A DNA stretch of 64,000 nucleotides from Novosphingobium profundi (lineage in GTDB: Bacteria > Pseudomonadota > Alphaproteobacteria > Sphingomonadales > Sphingomonadaceae). The notes under the pieces were generated by a model. That model was not told the origin of the DNA. It saw nothing but the letters and a program-made list of their open reading frames with translations, and did no database searches. A program made the position numbers and the translations under genes. Positions 8,822-17,673 of this stretch are shown here, piece after piece. Position 1 is the first letter of the stretch. The number at the start of each line of letters is the position of its first letter. The stretch is from the NCBI RefSeq assembly GCF_018491765.1, contig NZ_JABWCU010000017.1, forward strand, positions 84,908-148,907. Reading direction: 5' to 3'.

Positions 8822-9255
8822 CGAAGTCCCATGTTCGACTCCGCGCACGGAAATGCGGAGCGGCGTGAAGGGGGCGTGCCATACGGGGCCAGCCCGGCCC
8901 CGGCAACCGCACATAGGCGATTGTGAACACCCGCGTGCACGAAACCCGCACGTCCTGCCGCGATCGCGCGGCCGTTCGAAGGATCCGCTTGCCCCGCCCT
9001 GCCCCAAGGACTTTCGGCCTAGGCTGGGCAAGACCTTATTGCGATTGATTATTAGTTGCTACTATGGAATGAAGAGTGCGCGACGTGGCCTCTACCCCGG
9101 ACAGCGCGCGCGGGCTGCGCCATCCCTCATGCAGGATTTCTGCGCCTTGAACACATGCCAAGCCAACAGGACGCCGCTGCGGGCCGCCCGCGATCGCACC
9201 CCTGTCTTTCGCCCTGACATATCCCGGGACCTGTCCCATTGCGAGGTGCCTGCCC
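8822..9255. other. Non-coding divergent region between jetA and the DUF454 gene
   Basis: No credible gene seen. An AT-rich island at about 9036-9076 is the likeliest place for promoters in both directions. A small inverted repeat GGGAC-CT-GTCCC (9226-9237) lies 18 bp before the DUF454 start and could be an operator. Long open frames here are GC-rich shadows. Confidence 0.4.
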
Positions 9256-9723
9256 ATGCCGGGTTCGACTGAACACGACGCGCCGGACGCGCGCCGGGCA
9301 GCAGACGGCGCGAACAGCACCGCCAAGGCGCCGAACAGGCTCGCGACGAGTCCCCTGGCGCGTTCACTCTGGCTGGGAGCAGGCCTGGCGCTGGTGGGCC
9401 TTGGCATCCTGGGCCTGTTCCTCCCGCTCGTGCCCACCTTCGATTTCCTTATCCTGGCGCTGCCCTGCTTCGCACGGTCCTCCCCCCGGTTGGAGAACTG
9501 GTTGCTCAGCCACCCGCGGATCGGCCCCGGCCTCAAGGCCTGGCGTCGGAACCGGGCGGTACCGCGCACGGGCAAGCGCATGGCCGTCCTGGGCATGTCC
9601 GCGGGCTTCGCCATCTTCGTGGTTCACGCCCACCCCAGCCTGGCTCTATCCGCCCCGATCGGCCTTGGCCTGCTCTGCGCGGCAGCCTGGGTCGTGACAC
9701 GGCCAGAGAGCACCGACGAGTAA
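9256..9723 (+). CDS. DUF454 (YbaN-like) inner-membrane protein
   Basis: 155 residues. After a polar N-terminus of about 40 residues come hydrophobic segments (SLWLGAGLALVGLGILGLFLP; VPTFDFLILALPCFA; a C-terminal pair around AVLGMSAGFAIFVV and SAPIGLGLLCAAAWVV). The family hallmark is the stretch LPLVPTFDFLILALPCFARSSPRLENWLLSHPRIGP followed by AWRRNRAVP, as in E. coli YbaN. The function of the family is not established. The gene stands alone. The ATG at 9256 is the first methionine and is preceded by a weak GAGG. Confidence 0.82.
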   Translation: MPGSTEHDAPDARRAADGANSTAKAPNRLATSPLARSLWLGAGLALVGLGILGLFLPLVPTFDFLILALPCFARSSPRLENWLLSHPRIGPGLKAWRRNRAVPRTGKRMAVLGMSAGFAIFVVHAHPSLALSAPIGLGLLCAAAWVVTRPESTDE

Positions 9724-10067
9724 GCCACGACTGTCTCGAAGGGAAATGACTAAGGTAAACGACAAGGCCCCGGCTCGCAGTCCGAGCTCTGGTTAATCCC
9801 ACATTATGAAATTAATTGCAAAACCCGCAACAGGCAACCTCAAATTAACCAATAAAATGCCTTTGTTACGTAGAAGAATGCCGCATTTGCGAAGAGTACG
9901 TGTTATTCCTTAGTTGCAACGTTTTAACTTCATGAGCATGCAGGCAACGGGCCTTCCGGCAAGGAACCAGATAGAAGTCTCCTGCCGGATTCCTGAGAAC
10001 CCGTTGCTTAACGCAAGCTGAGCAGCGGATTGCTTTTTCGGATCGCAGCGAACAAGTAGAAAAACCA
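9724..10067. promoter_or_regulatory. AT-rich upstream region with CtrA-like sequences
   Basis: 344 bp without a gene. It contains TTAA-N7-TTAT at 9793-9807, one base off the CtrA consensus TTAA-N7-TTAA, and another TTAACC half-site near 9855. CtrA is the cell-cycle regulator that controls motility in many alphaproteobacteria. The region precedes a small unknown gene. This is a sequence match only. Confidence 0.3.
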
Positions 10068-10367
10068 ATGGGGCATGAAGAATTCAAGTTTTCGCTAAGG
10101 CTCAAGGTTGAGCAGCCCAGGCTTCTCTGGCAGTCCGCCGCGCGCGTCTGCCTGGAAGATCCGACACTTAGCGACGAAGATCTCGAAGACCTGATCGGGC
10201 CCCGCGAGGACCCGTCGATCGACGATTGCCTGATGATCCTGGCTCTCTCCCAACCCTTTCCAGGATGTTCCCGGCTCGACGCGTCGCTCGACGATCTCGC
10301 GCCGGCGATGCGCTCACTTGCAGCGGGCATTCCCTCCTCGGTGATGAATGCCCTCCACGCGTCCTGA
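10068..10367 (+). CDS. Small hypothetical protein (99 residues)
   Basis: No family recognised with certainty. The protein is acidic and probably helical and cytoplasmic, with no signal or membrane segment. It contains LLWQSAARVCLED, an acidic stretch DEDLEDLIGPREDPSIDDCL, and GCSRLDASLDDLAP. The pattern W...A........DCL.IL....P.GC...D.S resembles small sphingomonad hypothetical proteins, from memory. It is the last gene before the flagellar cluster. A strong two-way terminator immediately follows, which supports a real transcription unit. No clear ribosome site precedes the ATG. Confidence 0.55.
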   Translation: MGHEEFKFSLRLKVEQPRLLWQSAARVCLEDPTLSDEDLEDLIGPREDPSIDDCLMILALSQPFPGCSRLDASLDDLAPAMRSLAAGIPSSVMNALHAS

Positions 10368-10397
10368 GGACAACGTGCGAGCGCCATAAAGAAACGA

Positions 10398-10430
10398 AAA
10401 AGACCGGGCATAGGGGTTGCCCGGTCTTTT
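10398..10430. terminator. Bidirectional intrinsic terminator
   Basis: Perfect 13-bp stem AAAAGACCGGGCA / TGCCCGGTCTTTT around a 7-base loop, with A and T tracts on both sides. It serves the small gene on the plus strand and the flgD end of the fliF operon on the minus strand. Confidence 0.88.
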
Positions 10431-10499
10431 TCTGTTTCCGCCTGGTGCGGCCGGTCCCTCTTGGTCCCGACTGCATCAGGGTATTTAGCTAGGTGTTTG

Positions 10500-11159
10500 T
10501 CATTCGGTGGCGGCGCTGAGCGCAATCAGGCCGGATGCAGACATGCGGATACCGTTAACGCCCAGCATGATGTCGGTGCCATCCGTCACCACATCGGAGA
10601 CTGTCGCCATCGAGTTGATCGTCGTGTCGAGCGTCTCACCGTTCACGTCGAGGGCGTTGAGCGTCAGGGTGTAGGCCCCGGCTTCGGCGTAAGTACCATC
10701 GTCCTGCAACCCATCCCACTCGAGCGAGCCCTCGCTGTCTGTGTCGAGATCGAGCGTGCGCACCGTGTTGCCCGAGGCGTCCGTGATCGTGGCGGTCAGC
10801 GAAGCGGCCGTGCCATCGACGTAGTAGGTCCAGTGCGCCGGGTCGTCGGCAAGCCCGGCCACCGGCGAGTTGAAACGCGCGACCTGGCCGATGTAGTTCG
10901 AGGCTTGCGACATCTGCTGGCCCGAAAGCGTGGTGAGAATATCCTCGAGCGTGCCGTTCTGCTGGATCGACTGCTCCACCTGAGAATACTGGACCAGCTG
11001 CTGGGTGTAGTCCGAGGTATCCATCGGATCGAGGGGGTCCTGGTTGGTCATCTGGGTGGTGAGCAGCTGCAGGAACAGGTCGTAGTCCGCCAGGAGGCTG
11101 GTCGACGCAGCCGACGTCGTGCTGCTGGTCGAGGAAGTCGTGCTTGAAACCGTGGTCAT
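10500..11159 (-). CDS. flgD: Flagellar hook assembly (capping) protein FlgD
   Basis: 219 residues. The N-terminal part is Ser/Thr-rich, followed by the FlgD signature DYDLFLQLLTTQMTNQDPLDPMDTSDYTQQLVQYSQVEQ (about residues 25-63), which precedes hook polymerisation in all FlgD proteins. The rest is the FlgD Tudor/Ig-like region (VTATITDASGNTVRTLDL, GSLEWDGLQDDG). FlgD is exported and sits at the hook tip as a scaffold while FlgE is added. It is the last gene of the fliF-fliN-HTH-flhA-fliK-flgD set, 13 bp after fliK, and is followed by a terminator. Confidence 0.95.
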   Translation of the reverse strand: MTTVSSTTSSTSSTTSAASTSLLADYDLFLQLLTTQMTNQDPLDPMDTSDYTQQLVQYSQVEQSIQQNGTLEDILTTLSGQQMSQASNYIGQVARFNSPVAGLADDPAHWTYYVDGTAASLTATITDASGNTVRTLDLDTDSEGSLEWDGLQDDGTYAEAGAYTLTLNALDVNGETLDTTINSMATVSDVVTDGTDIMLGVNGIRMSASGLIALSAATE

Positions 11160-11172
11160 GACAAGGTCTGCC

Positions 11173-12819
11173 TTATGCTATTAGGTCGACATGGCCGCTG
11201 GCACCCAGCGACCGGTAGACGGGTTCGTCGCGTCCCGCAAAGCGGCCCTGGGACTGACCCTGGCCGCCACTTCCACGCTGGTCGGACGAGCCTTGCGACC
11301 CGGACCATCCCTGGCCCGCGCCCTGCCCCGACTGCCCCCCTGCGCGTGTATCGAAGCGCAGCGACTGCCCGTCCGCGCGAATTCCCGCATCCGCCAGCGA
11401 GCGCACGAGATCGCCGCTCTCACGCCGCAACATGTCGGCCGCACCGGTGCTGTCGGCCGACATCGTCGCGCGCAGCACCCCGGCATGGTCGAACGAGAGG
11501 CGCACGTCGATGCGCCCCAGATGACGCGGATCGAGCTTGATCAGCAAGTCGTCGCTGCCCGCCCCCAGCGCGCGCGCGATTTCGACGCCCATGTCCGTTC
11601 CGAACTGCCCCTCGCGCACCTGCACGTCAGCCGAGGACGTGGTGCTCGACTGCGCGTTGGCGGCATAGGGCAAGGCCGAGGGGCGCGTGCCGATCGGTGC
11701 CATTGTCTGGCTCAACCACGCGCCGGTGGGCGCGTTGGCATCGGCGCGCGGCGCACCGGCTTCAGCAACGGTGTTCGCGCTCGTGCTGCCGGTGCCGATC
11801 GACGCGAGACTACGCTCGAAGGGCTTGCCCTCGTCAGCCGAAGACGTGCCTTCGTGCGTCGTCGCCTGCACCGTGTGCAGGTCCTGGTCGGCCACGGCCA
11901 GCTTGCCCGTGGCACCGGTGTCCGCCGAAAGTACCTTGGCTTCGGCGCGCGAGGCACGGCTCGATGCCGCGCCATTGCCGGAAGTGGTTGCCTCGCCTGC
12001 ACCGTCGAGCGCTCCGGACTGGCCCACGTCCTGCACCGCGACGGCGACCATCGCCGGAACCGGGACTGCGCTCGGCATCGTGTCCGGCGCCGCAAGCGGC
12101 ACGTCCCCCGGCAACGAAGCGAGCTGCTGGAGCCCTCCGGCCGCGCTGGTGTCGTCGCCATCATCGGCCTTCGTGGTGGCATCGCCTTCGCCAGCCGGCG
12201 ACTTGACCTTGCCGCCCGGAACCGCTGTCACGGCGACCTGCATCGTCGCCGCATCCTGTGCGCTCACGTTCGGCTGCGCGGAGTTGCCCGCCGGGATCTT
12301 CGCTTCGGACACGACGGCCTCGGAAACCTCCGCAAGATCTTCACCCGCCGGCACGGCGCGCGCTTCATCGCCCGTCGCAGCCTGCCCCTCGAACGGAACC
12401 GGCGACACGCCATCCTGCGCGAGGTTCGTCGCGAGCGCTTCGTCCGACAGCTCCGGCGATACCGGCAGCGCAGAGGTGCCATCTTCGGGCGGGGCCGGGG
12501 TCGCGTCGGTCGGCTCGGCGTCGGCTGCGGGACCGGCGCGCACGGCGGCCTGTTCGAGCGCCGCAAGTGCCTTGGTATCCGCCGCAAGGATCTGCGCGGG
12601 CGCTCCCGCCTGCGCAGATCCTTGCGCGTTCTCGGATGCGCCAGTCGCCGCGTCGGATTTGCCTTGCGCGCCGACGAGGCCGGCGAAGCCATCCGCAATC
12701 TCACCTGCCGTATTGGTCGTCGCAGCGCCCTGCGATCCGCTTGCGGTCGTCGAGGCCCCAGCGGCCTTGCCCGTCGACACGGTCGGCACCAGCGCCACGA
12801 CGCTCATCGATGTGGTCAT
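11173..12819 (-). CDS. fliK: Flagellar hook-length control protein FliK
   Basis: 548 residues, very rich in Ala, Gly, Ser and Asp for the first 400, as expected for the unstructured ruler part. The C-terminal 130 residues carry the Flg_hook domain: DLLIKLDPRHLGRIDVRLSFDHAGVLRATM, then LVRSLADAGI and LRFDTR. A Gly/Gln/Ser-rich tail ends in AGRDEPVY. FliK is secreted during hook growth and switches the FlhB export gate from hook to filament substrates at the right hook length. It lies between flhA and flgD in the same direction. A TATAAT box at 12859-12864 may give it its own promoter. Confidence 0.9.
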   Translation of the reverse strand: MTTSMSVVALVPTVSTGKAAGASTTASGSQGAATTNTAGEIADGFAGLVGAQGKSDAATGASENAQGSAQAGAPAQILAADTKALAALEQAAVRAGPAADAEPTDATPAPPEDGTSALPVSPELSDEALATNLAQDGVSPVPFEGQAATGDEARAVPAGEDLAEVSEAVVSEAKIPAGNSAQPNVSAQDAATMQVAVTAVPGGKVKSPAGEGDATTKADDGDDTSAAGGLQQLASLPGDVPLAAPDTMPSAVPVPAMVAVAVQDVGQSGALDGAGEATTSGNGAASSRASRAEAKVLSADTGATGKLAVADQDLHTVQATTHEGTSSADEGKPFERSLASIGTGSTSANTVAEAGAPRADANAPTGAWLSQTMAPIGTRPSALPYAANAQSSTTSSADVQVREGQFGTDMGVEIARALGAGSDDLLIKLDPRHLGRIDVRLSFDHAGVLRATMSADSTGAADMLRRESGDLVRSLADAGIRADGQSLRFDTRAGGQSGQGAGQGWSGSQGSSDQRGSGGQGQSQGRFAGRDEPVYRSLGASGHVDLIA

Positions 12820-12858
12820 TCTTGCATACCTCGTACCAGCCTGGAGAGGCCACGTTTC

Positions 12859-12864
12859 ATTATA
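12859..12864 (-). promoter_or_regulatory. Possible -10 box before fliK
   Basis: TATAAT on the minus strand, preceded by CCCTC, 40 bp before the fliK ATG, in the 88-bp flhA-fliK gap. It is similar in place, but not in its CATCC extension, to the boxes before other flagellar operons here. Confidence 0.4.
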
Positions 12865-12907
12865 GAGGGCGCCCGCAATTTCCGGTCGAGCCGGCCCGCG
12901 ATCACGT

Positions 12908-15001
12908 TCAGCTGATCGTGCCCAGGGTGCGCAGGCGCACGCGCGGGTGAATTTCGTTCTGCGAGAGCACGACCGTGGCCGGCCGCACGCGCTCGATGAT
13001 CGAGCGCACGAAGGGACGCTGCGCCGGGCTTGTCAGCAGGCACGGGATCTCACCCTGTTGCGCCAGCCGGTCATAGGCCTCGCGCACGCTGGTGATGAAG
13101 CTCTGCAACTGCGAGGGCGCCATCGCCAACTGGCGTTCCTCGCCCTGGCCGACGATCGCCTCGGCGAAGGCCTCGTCCCATTGCCCGCCGAGCGAGACCA
13201 CCGGGATCGCGCCATCGTGGGTCTGCTGCGCCGAAATCTGGCGCGAGAGGCGCGCACGCACGTGCTCGGTGATCAGCATGATGTTGCCGCTGAGCGCGGT
13301 TGCCTCGGCGATGCCCTCGAGGATCGTGGGGATGTCGCGGATCGAGACGTTCTCGGACAGGAGATTCTGGAGAACGCGCTGCACACCCGAGATCGAGATC
13401 TTGGACGGGATGATGTCCGAAATCAGCTTCTCGGCTTCCTTGTGCACCTCGTTCAGCAGCTTCTGCGTCTCGCTGTACGAAAGCAGGTCGGCGATGTTGT
13501 CCTTGACGATCTCGGTCAGATGGGTCGTCACCACCGTGCCGCAGTCGACCACGGTGAAGCCGCGGAAGTTCGCCTCCTCGCGCATGTCGCGATCGATCCA
13601 CACGGCGGGCAGCTTGAACACCGGCTCCTGCGTGCGCTCGCCGCGCAGCCCGATTTCCTGGCCCGAGCCATTGATCACCAGCAGCTTGCCGATGCGCAAG
13701 TCGCCGCGCGCGATCTCGGTTTCCTTGACGAAGACCACGTATTCGTTGGGCTTCAGGGCCATGTTGTCGAGAATGCGTACCGAGGGCAACACGAAGCCAT
13801 AATCGGTCGCCATCTGCTTGCGCAGCGCGCGCACCTGGTGGTCGAGGCGTGGCTCGGCGCTGGCGTCGTTGATCAGCGGGAGAAGCCCGTAGCCAATTTC
13901 GATGCGGACGGCGTCGATCGCCAGCGTGCGTGCGATCGGCTCCTCGACCTCGGCGTTCTCGCGGCGCTGCGCGGCCGCTTCTTCCATCGCCGCGCGCGCG
14001 GTTTCCGCCTTGGCCTTCTGGGTCATGTTCCAGGCCAGCGTTCCGCACAGCCCCGCCAGCAGCGCAAAAGGCACGAAGGGCAGGCCGGGCACCAGCGCCA
14101 GGATGCCCATGAGCACCGCGACGATGCCGAAGGCCTTAGGATAACGCCCCAGCTGTTCGCCCAGCGCCGCTCCGGTCTTGCCGGTGACACCCCCCTTGGA
14201 AACCAGCAGGCCCGCCGCGGTCGAGACGATCAGCGCCGGGATCTGGCTGACGAGGCCGTCGCCGACGGTCAGAATGGTGTACGTGTGGAAGGCTTCGCCG
14301 AAGGGAACGCCGTGGATCACGACACCGATGATGAGGCCCACGATAACGTTGATCGCGGTGATCATCAGGCCCGCGATGGCATCGCCCTTCACGAACTTCG
14401 AGGCACCGTCCATCGCGCCGTAAAAGCCGCTTTCGGCCTCGATCTCGGCGCGGCGCTCGCGCGCCTGCGCCTCCGAAATGGTGCCCGCGTTCAGATCGGC
14501 ATCGATCGCCATCTGCTTGCCGGGCATCGCATCGAGGCTGAAGCGCGCCGCCACTTCGGCGATGCGACCCGCACCCTTGGTAATGACCACGAAGTTGATG
14601 ACGATGAGGATGATGAAGATGGTGAGGCCGATGACGGTCTCGCCGCCCATCAGCATCTCGCCAAAGGCGCCGATGACACCGCCGGCGGCATTCTGTCCCT
14701 CGTGCCCGTGGCCAAGGATCAGGCGCGTCGAGGCCAGGTTGAGGCCCAGGCGGAGCATCGTCACGATCAGCAGGATCGTGGGAAAACTGGAGAGCTGGAG
14801 CGGCTTCTCGATGAACAGCGCGGTCATCAGGATCAGCACCGAGGCGGTGATCGAGAGTGCCAGCCCCATGTCGAGCAGCCATCCCGGCATGGGCAGCAGG
14901 AGCATCGCGATGATGCCGCAGACCGCCAGCGCCAGCGCGAGGTCGCGGCCGGCGCCCATGCGCGCCAGGATCCGTTCGAGTTGGCTCAGATAGGCAGTCA
15001 T
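12908..15001 (-). CDS. flhA: Flagellar type III export gate protein FlhA
   Basis: 697 residues, the usual FlhA length. The N-terminal half contains about eight membrane segments (LALALAVCGIIAMLLLPMPG, LSITASVLILMTALFI and others), the conserved cytoplasmic FHIPEP-type loop with VTKGAGRIAEVAARFSLDAMPGKQMAIDADLNAG, and the Arg-rich RERRAEIEAE. The second half is the soluble domain that docks export chaperones and ends with VLSQNEIHPRVRLRTLGTIS. FlhA forms the nonameric gate of the export apparatus. It follows the FlbD-like HTH gene by 125 bp containing a strong hairpin. Confidence 0.96.
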   Translation of the reverse strand: MTAYLSQLERILARMGAGRDLALALAVCGIIAMLLLPMPGWLLDMGLALSITASVLILMTALFIEKPLQLSSFPTILLIVTMLRLGLNLASTRLILGHGHEGQNAAGGVIGAFGEMLMGGETVIGLTIFIILIVINFVVITKGAGRIAEVAARFSLDAMPGKQMAIDADLNAGTISEAQARERRAEIEAESGFYGAMDGASKFVKGDAIAGLMITAINVIVGLIIGVVIHGVPFGEAFHTYTILTVGDGLVSQIPALIVSTAAGLLVSKGGVTGKTGAALGEQLGRYPKAFGIVAVLMGILALVPGLPFVPFALLAGLCGTLAWNMTQKAKAETARAAMEEAAAQRRENAEVEEPIARTLAIDAVRIEIGYGLLPLINDASAEPRLDHQVRALRKQMATDYGFVLPSVRILDNMALKPNEYVVFVKETEIARGDLRIGKLLVINGSGQEIGLRGERTQEPVFKLPAVWIDRDMREEANFRGFTVVDCGTVVTTHLTEIVKDNIADLLSYSETQKLLNEVHKEAEKLISDIIPSKISISGVQRVLQNLLSENVSIRDIPTILEGIAEATALSGNIMLITEHVRARLSRQISAQQTHDGAIPVVSLGGQWDEAFAEAIVGQGEERQLAMAPSQLQSFITSVREAYDRLAQQGEIPCLLTSPAQRPFVRSIIERVRPATVVLSQNEIHPRVRLRTLGTIS

Positions 15002-15081
15002 GAGTAAGTCATCCCGATGGGGGCGGCGCGGCGCGAGTGGGACGCGATCGGGCGGCCCTGCGCGCGCGCCTGTCCCGGCGG

Positions 15082-15105
15082 GGTGGCGGTGCCTTCACCG
15101 CCACC
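15082..15105. other. Perfect GC hairpin between the HTH gene and flhA
   Basis: Ten-base stem GGTGGCGGTG / CACCGCCACC with a CCTT loop and no T tract on either strand. It lies in the only sizeable gap (125 bp) inside the fliF-flgD operon, so it may be an RNA-processing, stability or attenuation element. Confidence 0.5.
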
Positions 15106-15126
15106 GTCCGCGATGCAAAGTTCGTC

Positions 15127-15591
15127 TCAGTTGCGCAGCAACTTGCAGGCATCGAACGAGCCGTCGGCCACGAAGGCGCGCAACTTGTTGCGCATCGTGC
15201 GGATCGAAATGCCCAGCATCGTCGCCGCATTGGTGCGGTTGCCGTCGCAATGGTCGAGGGTCTTGAGGATCAGCTCGCGTTCGACGTCCGTCACCCGCGA
15301 TCCGACCAGCGCGGCAACCGCCTGCTCGAAATCGGGAATGGTCATCGCGTCGTCCGCCAGCCCTTCCCCGCGCAGCCGCGCCACGACATCGGGCACGTTC
15401 ACCGACATGTTGACGTAAACCGGGTCATTGGCGTCGATCCGGAAGAAGCGGCAGGTCTCGCACTGGGGACGCCCGATCGAGATCGTCGCCTCCTGTCCGC
15501 GCACCATTTCCACCGCGACCCCCATCGCGTCCCCCAATTCCCCCAAGAGGACAAGCGACGCGCAAGGGGTCGTGTCCGGGAGCGCGCTCAT
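15127..15591 (-). CDS. FlbD-like Fis-type HTH regulator lacking the AAA+ domain
   Basis: 154 residues. The C-terminal 40 or so (VERELILKTLDHCDGNRTNAATMLGISIRTMRNKLR, about 103-138) are a textbook Fis/HTH_8 domain, as found at the end of sigma-54 activators such as FlbD. There is no receiver domain and no AAA+ ATPase (no GAFTGA, no Walker A), so it cannot activate sigma-54 in the usual way. The N-terminal 90 residues are unfamiliar and include a CxxC pair in GRPQCETCRFF (Cys44, Cys47). Its start overlaps the fliN stop in ATGA, placing it inside the fliF operon, where Caulobacter FlbD acts on fliF. I infer a DNA-binding regulator of flagellar promoters. Confidence 0.75.
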   Translation of the reverse strand: MSALPDTTPCASLVLLGELGDAMGVAVEMVRGQEATISIGRPQCETCRFFRIDANDPVYVNMSVNVPDVVARLRGEGLADDAMTIPDFEQAVAALVGSRVTDVERELILKTLDHCDGNRTNAATMLGISIRTMRNKLRAFVADGSFDACKLLRN

Positions 15592-15968
15592 CCGTCCTGT
15601 CTCACGATCTCGGTCAGGGTGATGCCCAGGGTATTGTCGATCAGCACCACTTCGCCACGTGCAATCAGCCGGTTGTTGACGAAGATGTCGACCGGCTCGC
15701 CCACGCGGCGGTCGAGTTCGACCACCACGCCCGGGGCCAGCCGCAGCAGTTCGCCGATGTCCATGCGCGAGCGGCCGAGCACGGCCTGGACCTTCACCGG
15801 AACGTCGTAGACCGCCTCGAGATCACTCGGCGTGGGCGGGGTCGCGGGCTTGGCATTCCAGGTCCGCGCGTTCTCGTCCTCGGGACCGCTGCCCGCGAAC
15901 TGGGCCGGCGCAAGCTGGCGCGAGACCTCTTCCTTCTTTTCTTCTGTCATTTCGACACCCTTGGTCAT
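15588..15968 (-). CDS. fliN: Flagellar motor switch protein FliN (first copy)
   Basis: 126 residues. A variable acidic N-terminal tail of about 45 residues leads into a SpoA/FliN domain: VYDVPVKVQAVLGRSRMDIGELLRLAPGVVVELDRRVGEPVDIFVNNRLIARGEVVLIDNTLGITLTEIV. This domain builds the bottom of the C-ring, where CheY-P and FliH bind. It follows fliF by 41 bp and its stop overlaps the HTH gene. ATG 15968 is taken as the start; ATG 15950 (MTEEKK), with AAGG upstream, is equally possible. A second, tail-less FliN is encoded at 31287. Confidence 0.92.
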   Translation of the reverse strand: MTKGVEMTEEKKEEVSRQLAPAQFAGSGPEDENARTWNAKPATPPTPSDLEAVYDVPVKVQAVLGRSRMDIGELLRLAPGVVVELDRRVGEPVDIFVNNRLIARGEVVLIDNTLGITLTEIVRQDG

Positions 15969-16009
15969 TTCGACTTGTTTCTATGCGACGTGTCTGATTC
16001 CGCGACGTC

Positions 16010-17626
16010 CTAGCCGTTCATCCACTGGCGGATCACGGAGGTCGATTCTGCGGGGTTCTTCACCACGGCGTCACCGATGCGGCGCAGCGCGGAAAGCTTG
16101 ATGTGGCCGTCGACCTGGGCAATCGCGATGTCCTGGTCGAGCCTGTGCTCTCCCGAGGCACTTCGCCGCTCCTCGAGTTCGCGCATGGCCTCCTCGTCGC
16201 CGTCGGCCGCGCGGCCGGTCAGTTCGATGGTCTCGGCGTCGAGCGGCAGCGCGGGGTTCTCCTCGACGATGCCTTCGAGCACCGGCGTATCGAACAGCTT
16301 GGGCTTGAGCATGCGCAGGCCGAAGAGGACGATGCCGCCGACAAGCAGGATCTTGAGAATGTCGAAGATGCGCTCGGGGGTGATCCCGAAGGGCAGACCG
16401 CCCTGTGCATCGTCGAAGTCCGTCGGCGCGGTGAAGGCCATGTTCTCGACGACCACGCTGTCCCCGCGTTCGGCATTGAAGCCCACCGCGTTCTCGACGA
16501 GGCGCTGCAGGCGCTGCATCTCGCCCTGCGGAAGGCCGTTCTTTCCGCCGTCGACCATGACCGCAACGGTCAGGCGGCTGATCTCGCCGGGCGAGCCGAC
16601 CGAAACAGTGGTCGTGCGGCTGTTCTGGTAGGTAGTGTCTTCGGAGGTCTCGTTCTTCGCCGAGCGACGGCGATCCCCGCCATTGCCGTTGGCGTTGCCC
16701 TGGGCGTCGGGAAGCTGTGCGCCCACCGTCACGCCTTGCGCCGCGGCCGAATTCTCGTCGTTCTGGTCGTTCGATTCCACCGTCACCTGGTGCGCGATGA
16801 CCTGGGTGTCGGGATCGAAGACTTCGGATTCCTTGCGCGTCTGGTCGCGATTGAGGTCGGCGGCGACTTGCGCGCGCACCTTGCCGCGCCCCACGATCGG
16901 CTCGATCATGGCCTCGATCTCGCCGCGCAGCCGGTCCTCGATCTGGCCCTTGCGTTCGTCGAGGTCGCCCATCGAACCTGCCCCCTCGTCGCCCGAGCGA
17001 GCCAGCAGAGCGCCGTTCTGGTCGACGATCGAGACGGCTTCGGGCGCGAGATCGGGCACCGCGGAGGAGACCAGGTAGCGGATCGCATCGACCGTCTCGG
17101 CCGGGATGCGCCCCGTCGTCTTGACCGTGATTGCCGCGCTTGCCTTGCGGCGCTCGGTCTCGAACAGAGCGCGTTCGGGCATCACCACGTGGACCCGCGC
17201 GCGGCTGATCCGGTCGATGCTCTCGATCGACTTGGCCAGTTCGCCTTCGACCGCGCGGGTCTCGTTGAGGCGCGCGCGCGAGGAGGACACCCCGAACGGC
17301 TCTTCCTCGTCGAGCACTTCGTACCCGATCTTGCCGCCCAGCTGTTCGGAGGCCAGCGACATGCGCAGCTCTGCCAACCGGTCGACGGGCGCCATGATCG
17401 CGCTGCCGTCGGCCGAAAGCTGGAAGGGCACCCCCTGCCCGCTGAGCTTCTCGGTGATCGACTGCGCCGCAGTCGGGTCGAGATCGGTGTAGAGGTAGCC
17501 CATGCTCGGCTCGGGCGTTCGGAACGCCAGCCAGCCCAGCCCTGCCAGCAAGGCAACGGCAATGCCACCCATCAGCAGCGCCCGGCGCAGCCCGATCTGC
17601 TCTAGAAATTTTCGCAACGCGATCAA
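16010..17626 (-). CDS. fliF: Flagellar MS-ring protein FliF
   Basis: 538 residues. There is a membrane segment near the N-terminus (ALLMGGIAVALLAGLGWLAF), followed by the ring-building motifs LYTDLDPTAAQSITEKLSGQGVPFQL and GYEVLDEEEPFGVSSSRARLNETRAVEGELAKSIESI. A variable Asn/Gly-rich region follows, then a second membrane segment near residue 430 (ILKILLVGGIVLFGLRML). The cytoplasmic C-terminus, with LRRIGDAVVKNPAESTSVIRQWMNG, binds FliG. It is the first gene of the six-gene operon ending at flgD. The promoter 40-80 bp upstream has the box plus palindrome shared with fliL. A terminator separates it from fliH. Confidence 0.96.
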   Translation of the reverse strand: MIALRKFLEQIGLRRALLMGGIAVALLAGLGWLAFRTPEPSMGYLYTDLDPTAAQSITEKLSGQGVPFQLSADGSAIMAPVDRLAELRMSLASEQLGGKIGYEVLDEEEPFGVSSSRARLNETRAVEGELAKSIESIDRISRARVHVVMPERALFETERRKASAAITVKTTGRIPAETVDAIRYLVSSAVPDLAPEAVSIVDQNGALLARSGDEGAGSMGDLDERKGQIEDRLRGEIEAMIEPIVGRGKVRAQVAADLNRDQTRKESEVFDPDTQVIAHQVTVESNDQNDENSAAAQGVTVGAQLPDAQGNANGNGGDRRRSAKNETSEDTTYQNSRTTTVSVGSPGEISRLTVAVMVDGGKNGLPQGEMQRLQRLVENAVGFNAERGDSVVVENMAFTAPTDFDDAQGGLPFGITPERIFDILKILLVGGIVLFGLRMLKPKLFDTPVLEGIVEENPALPLDAETIELTGRAADGDEEAMRELEERRSASGEHRLDQDIAIAQVDGHIKLSALRRIGDAVVKNPAESTSVIRQWMNG

Positions 17627-17673
17627 GATTGCCTCTCGGTAAACCCGCGGGACTTCAGAGCTCCGCCACCGAC

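Noticed and set aside
9036..9614. Minus-strand 192-residue frame over the DUF454 gene
   Set aside because: Overlaps a well-supported gene and has no coding features.
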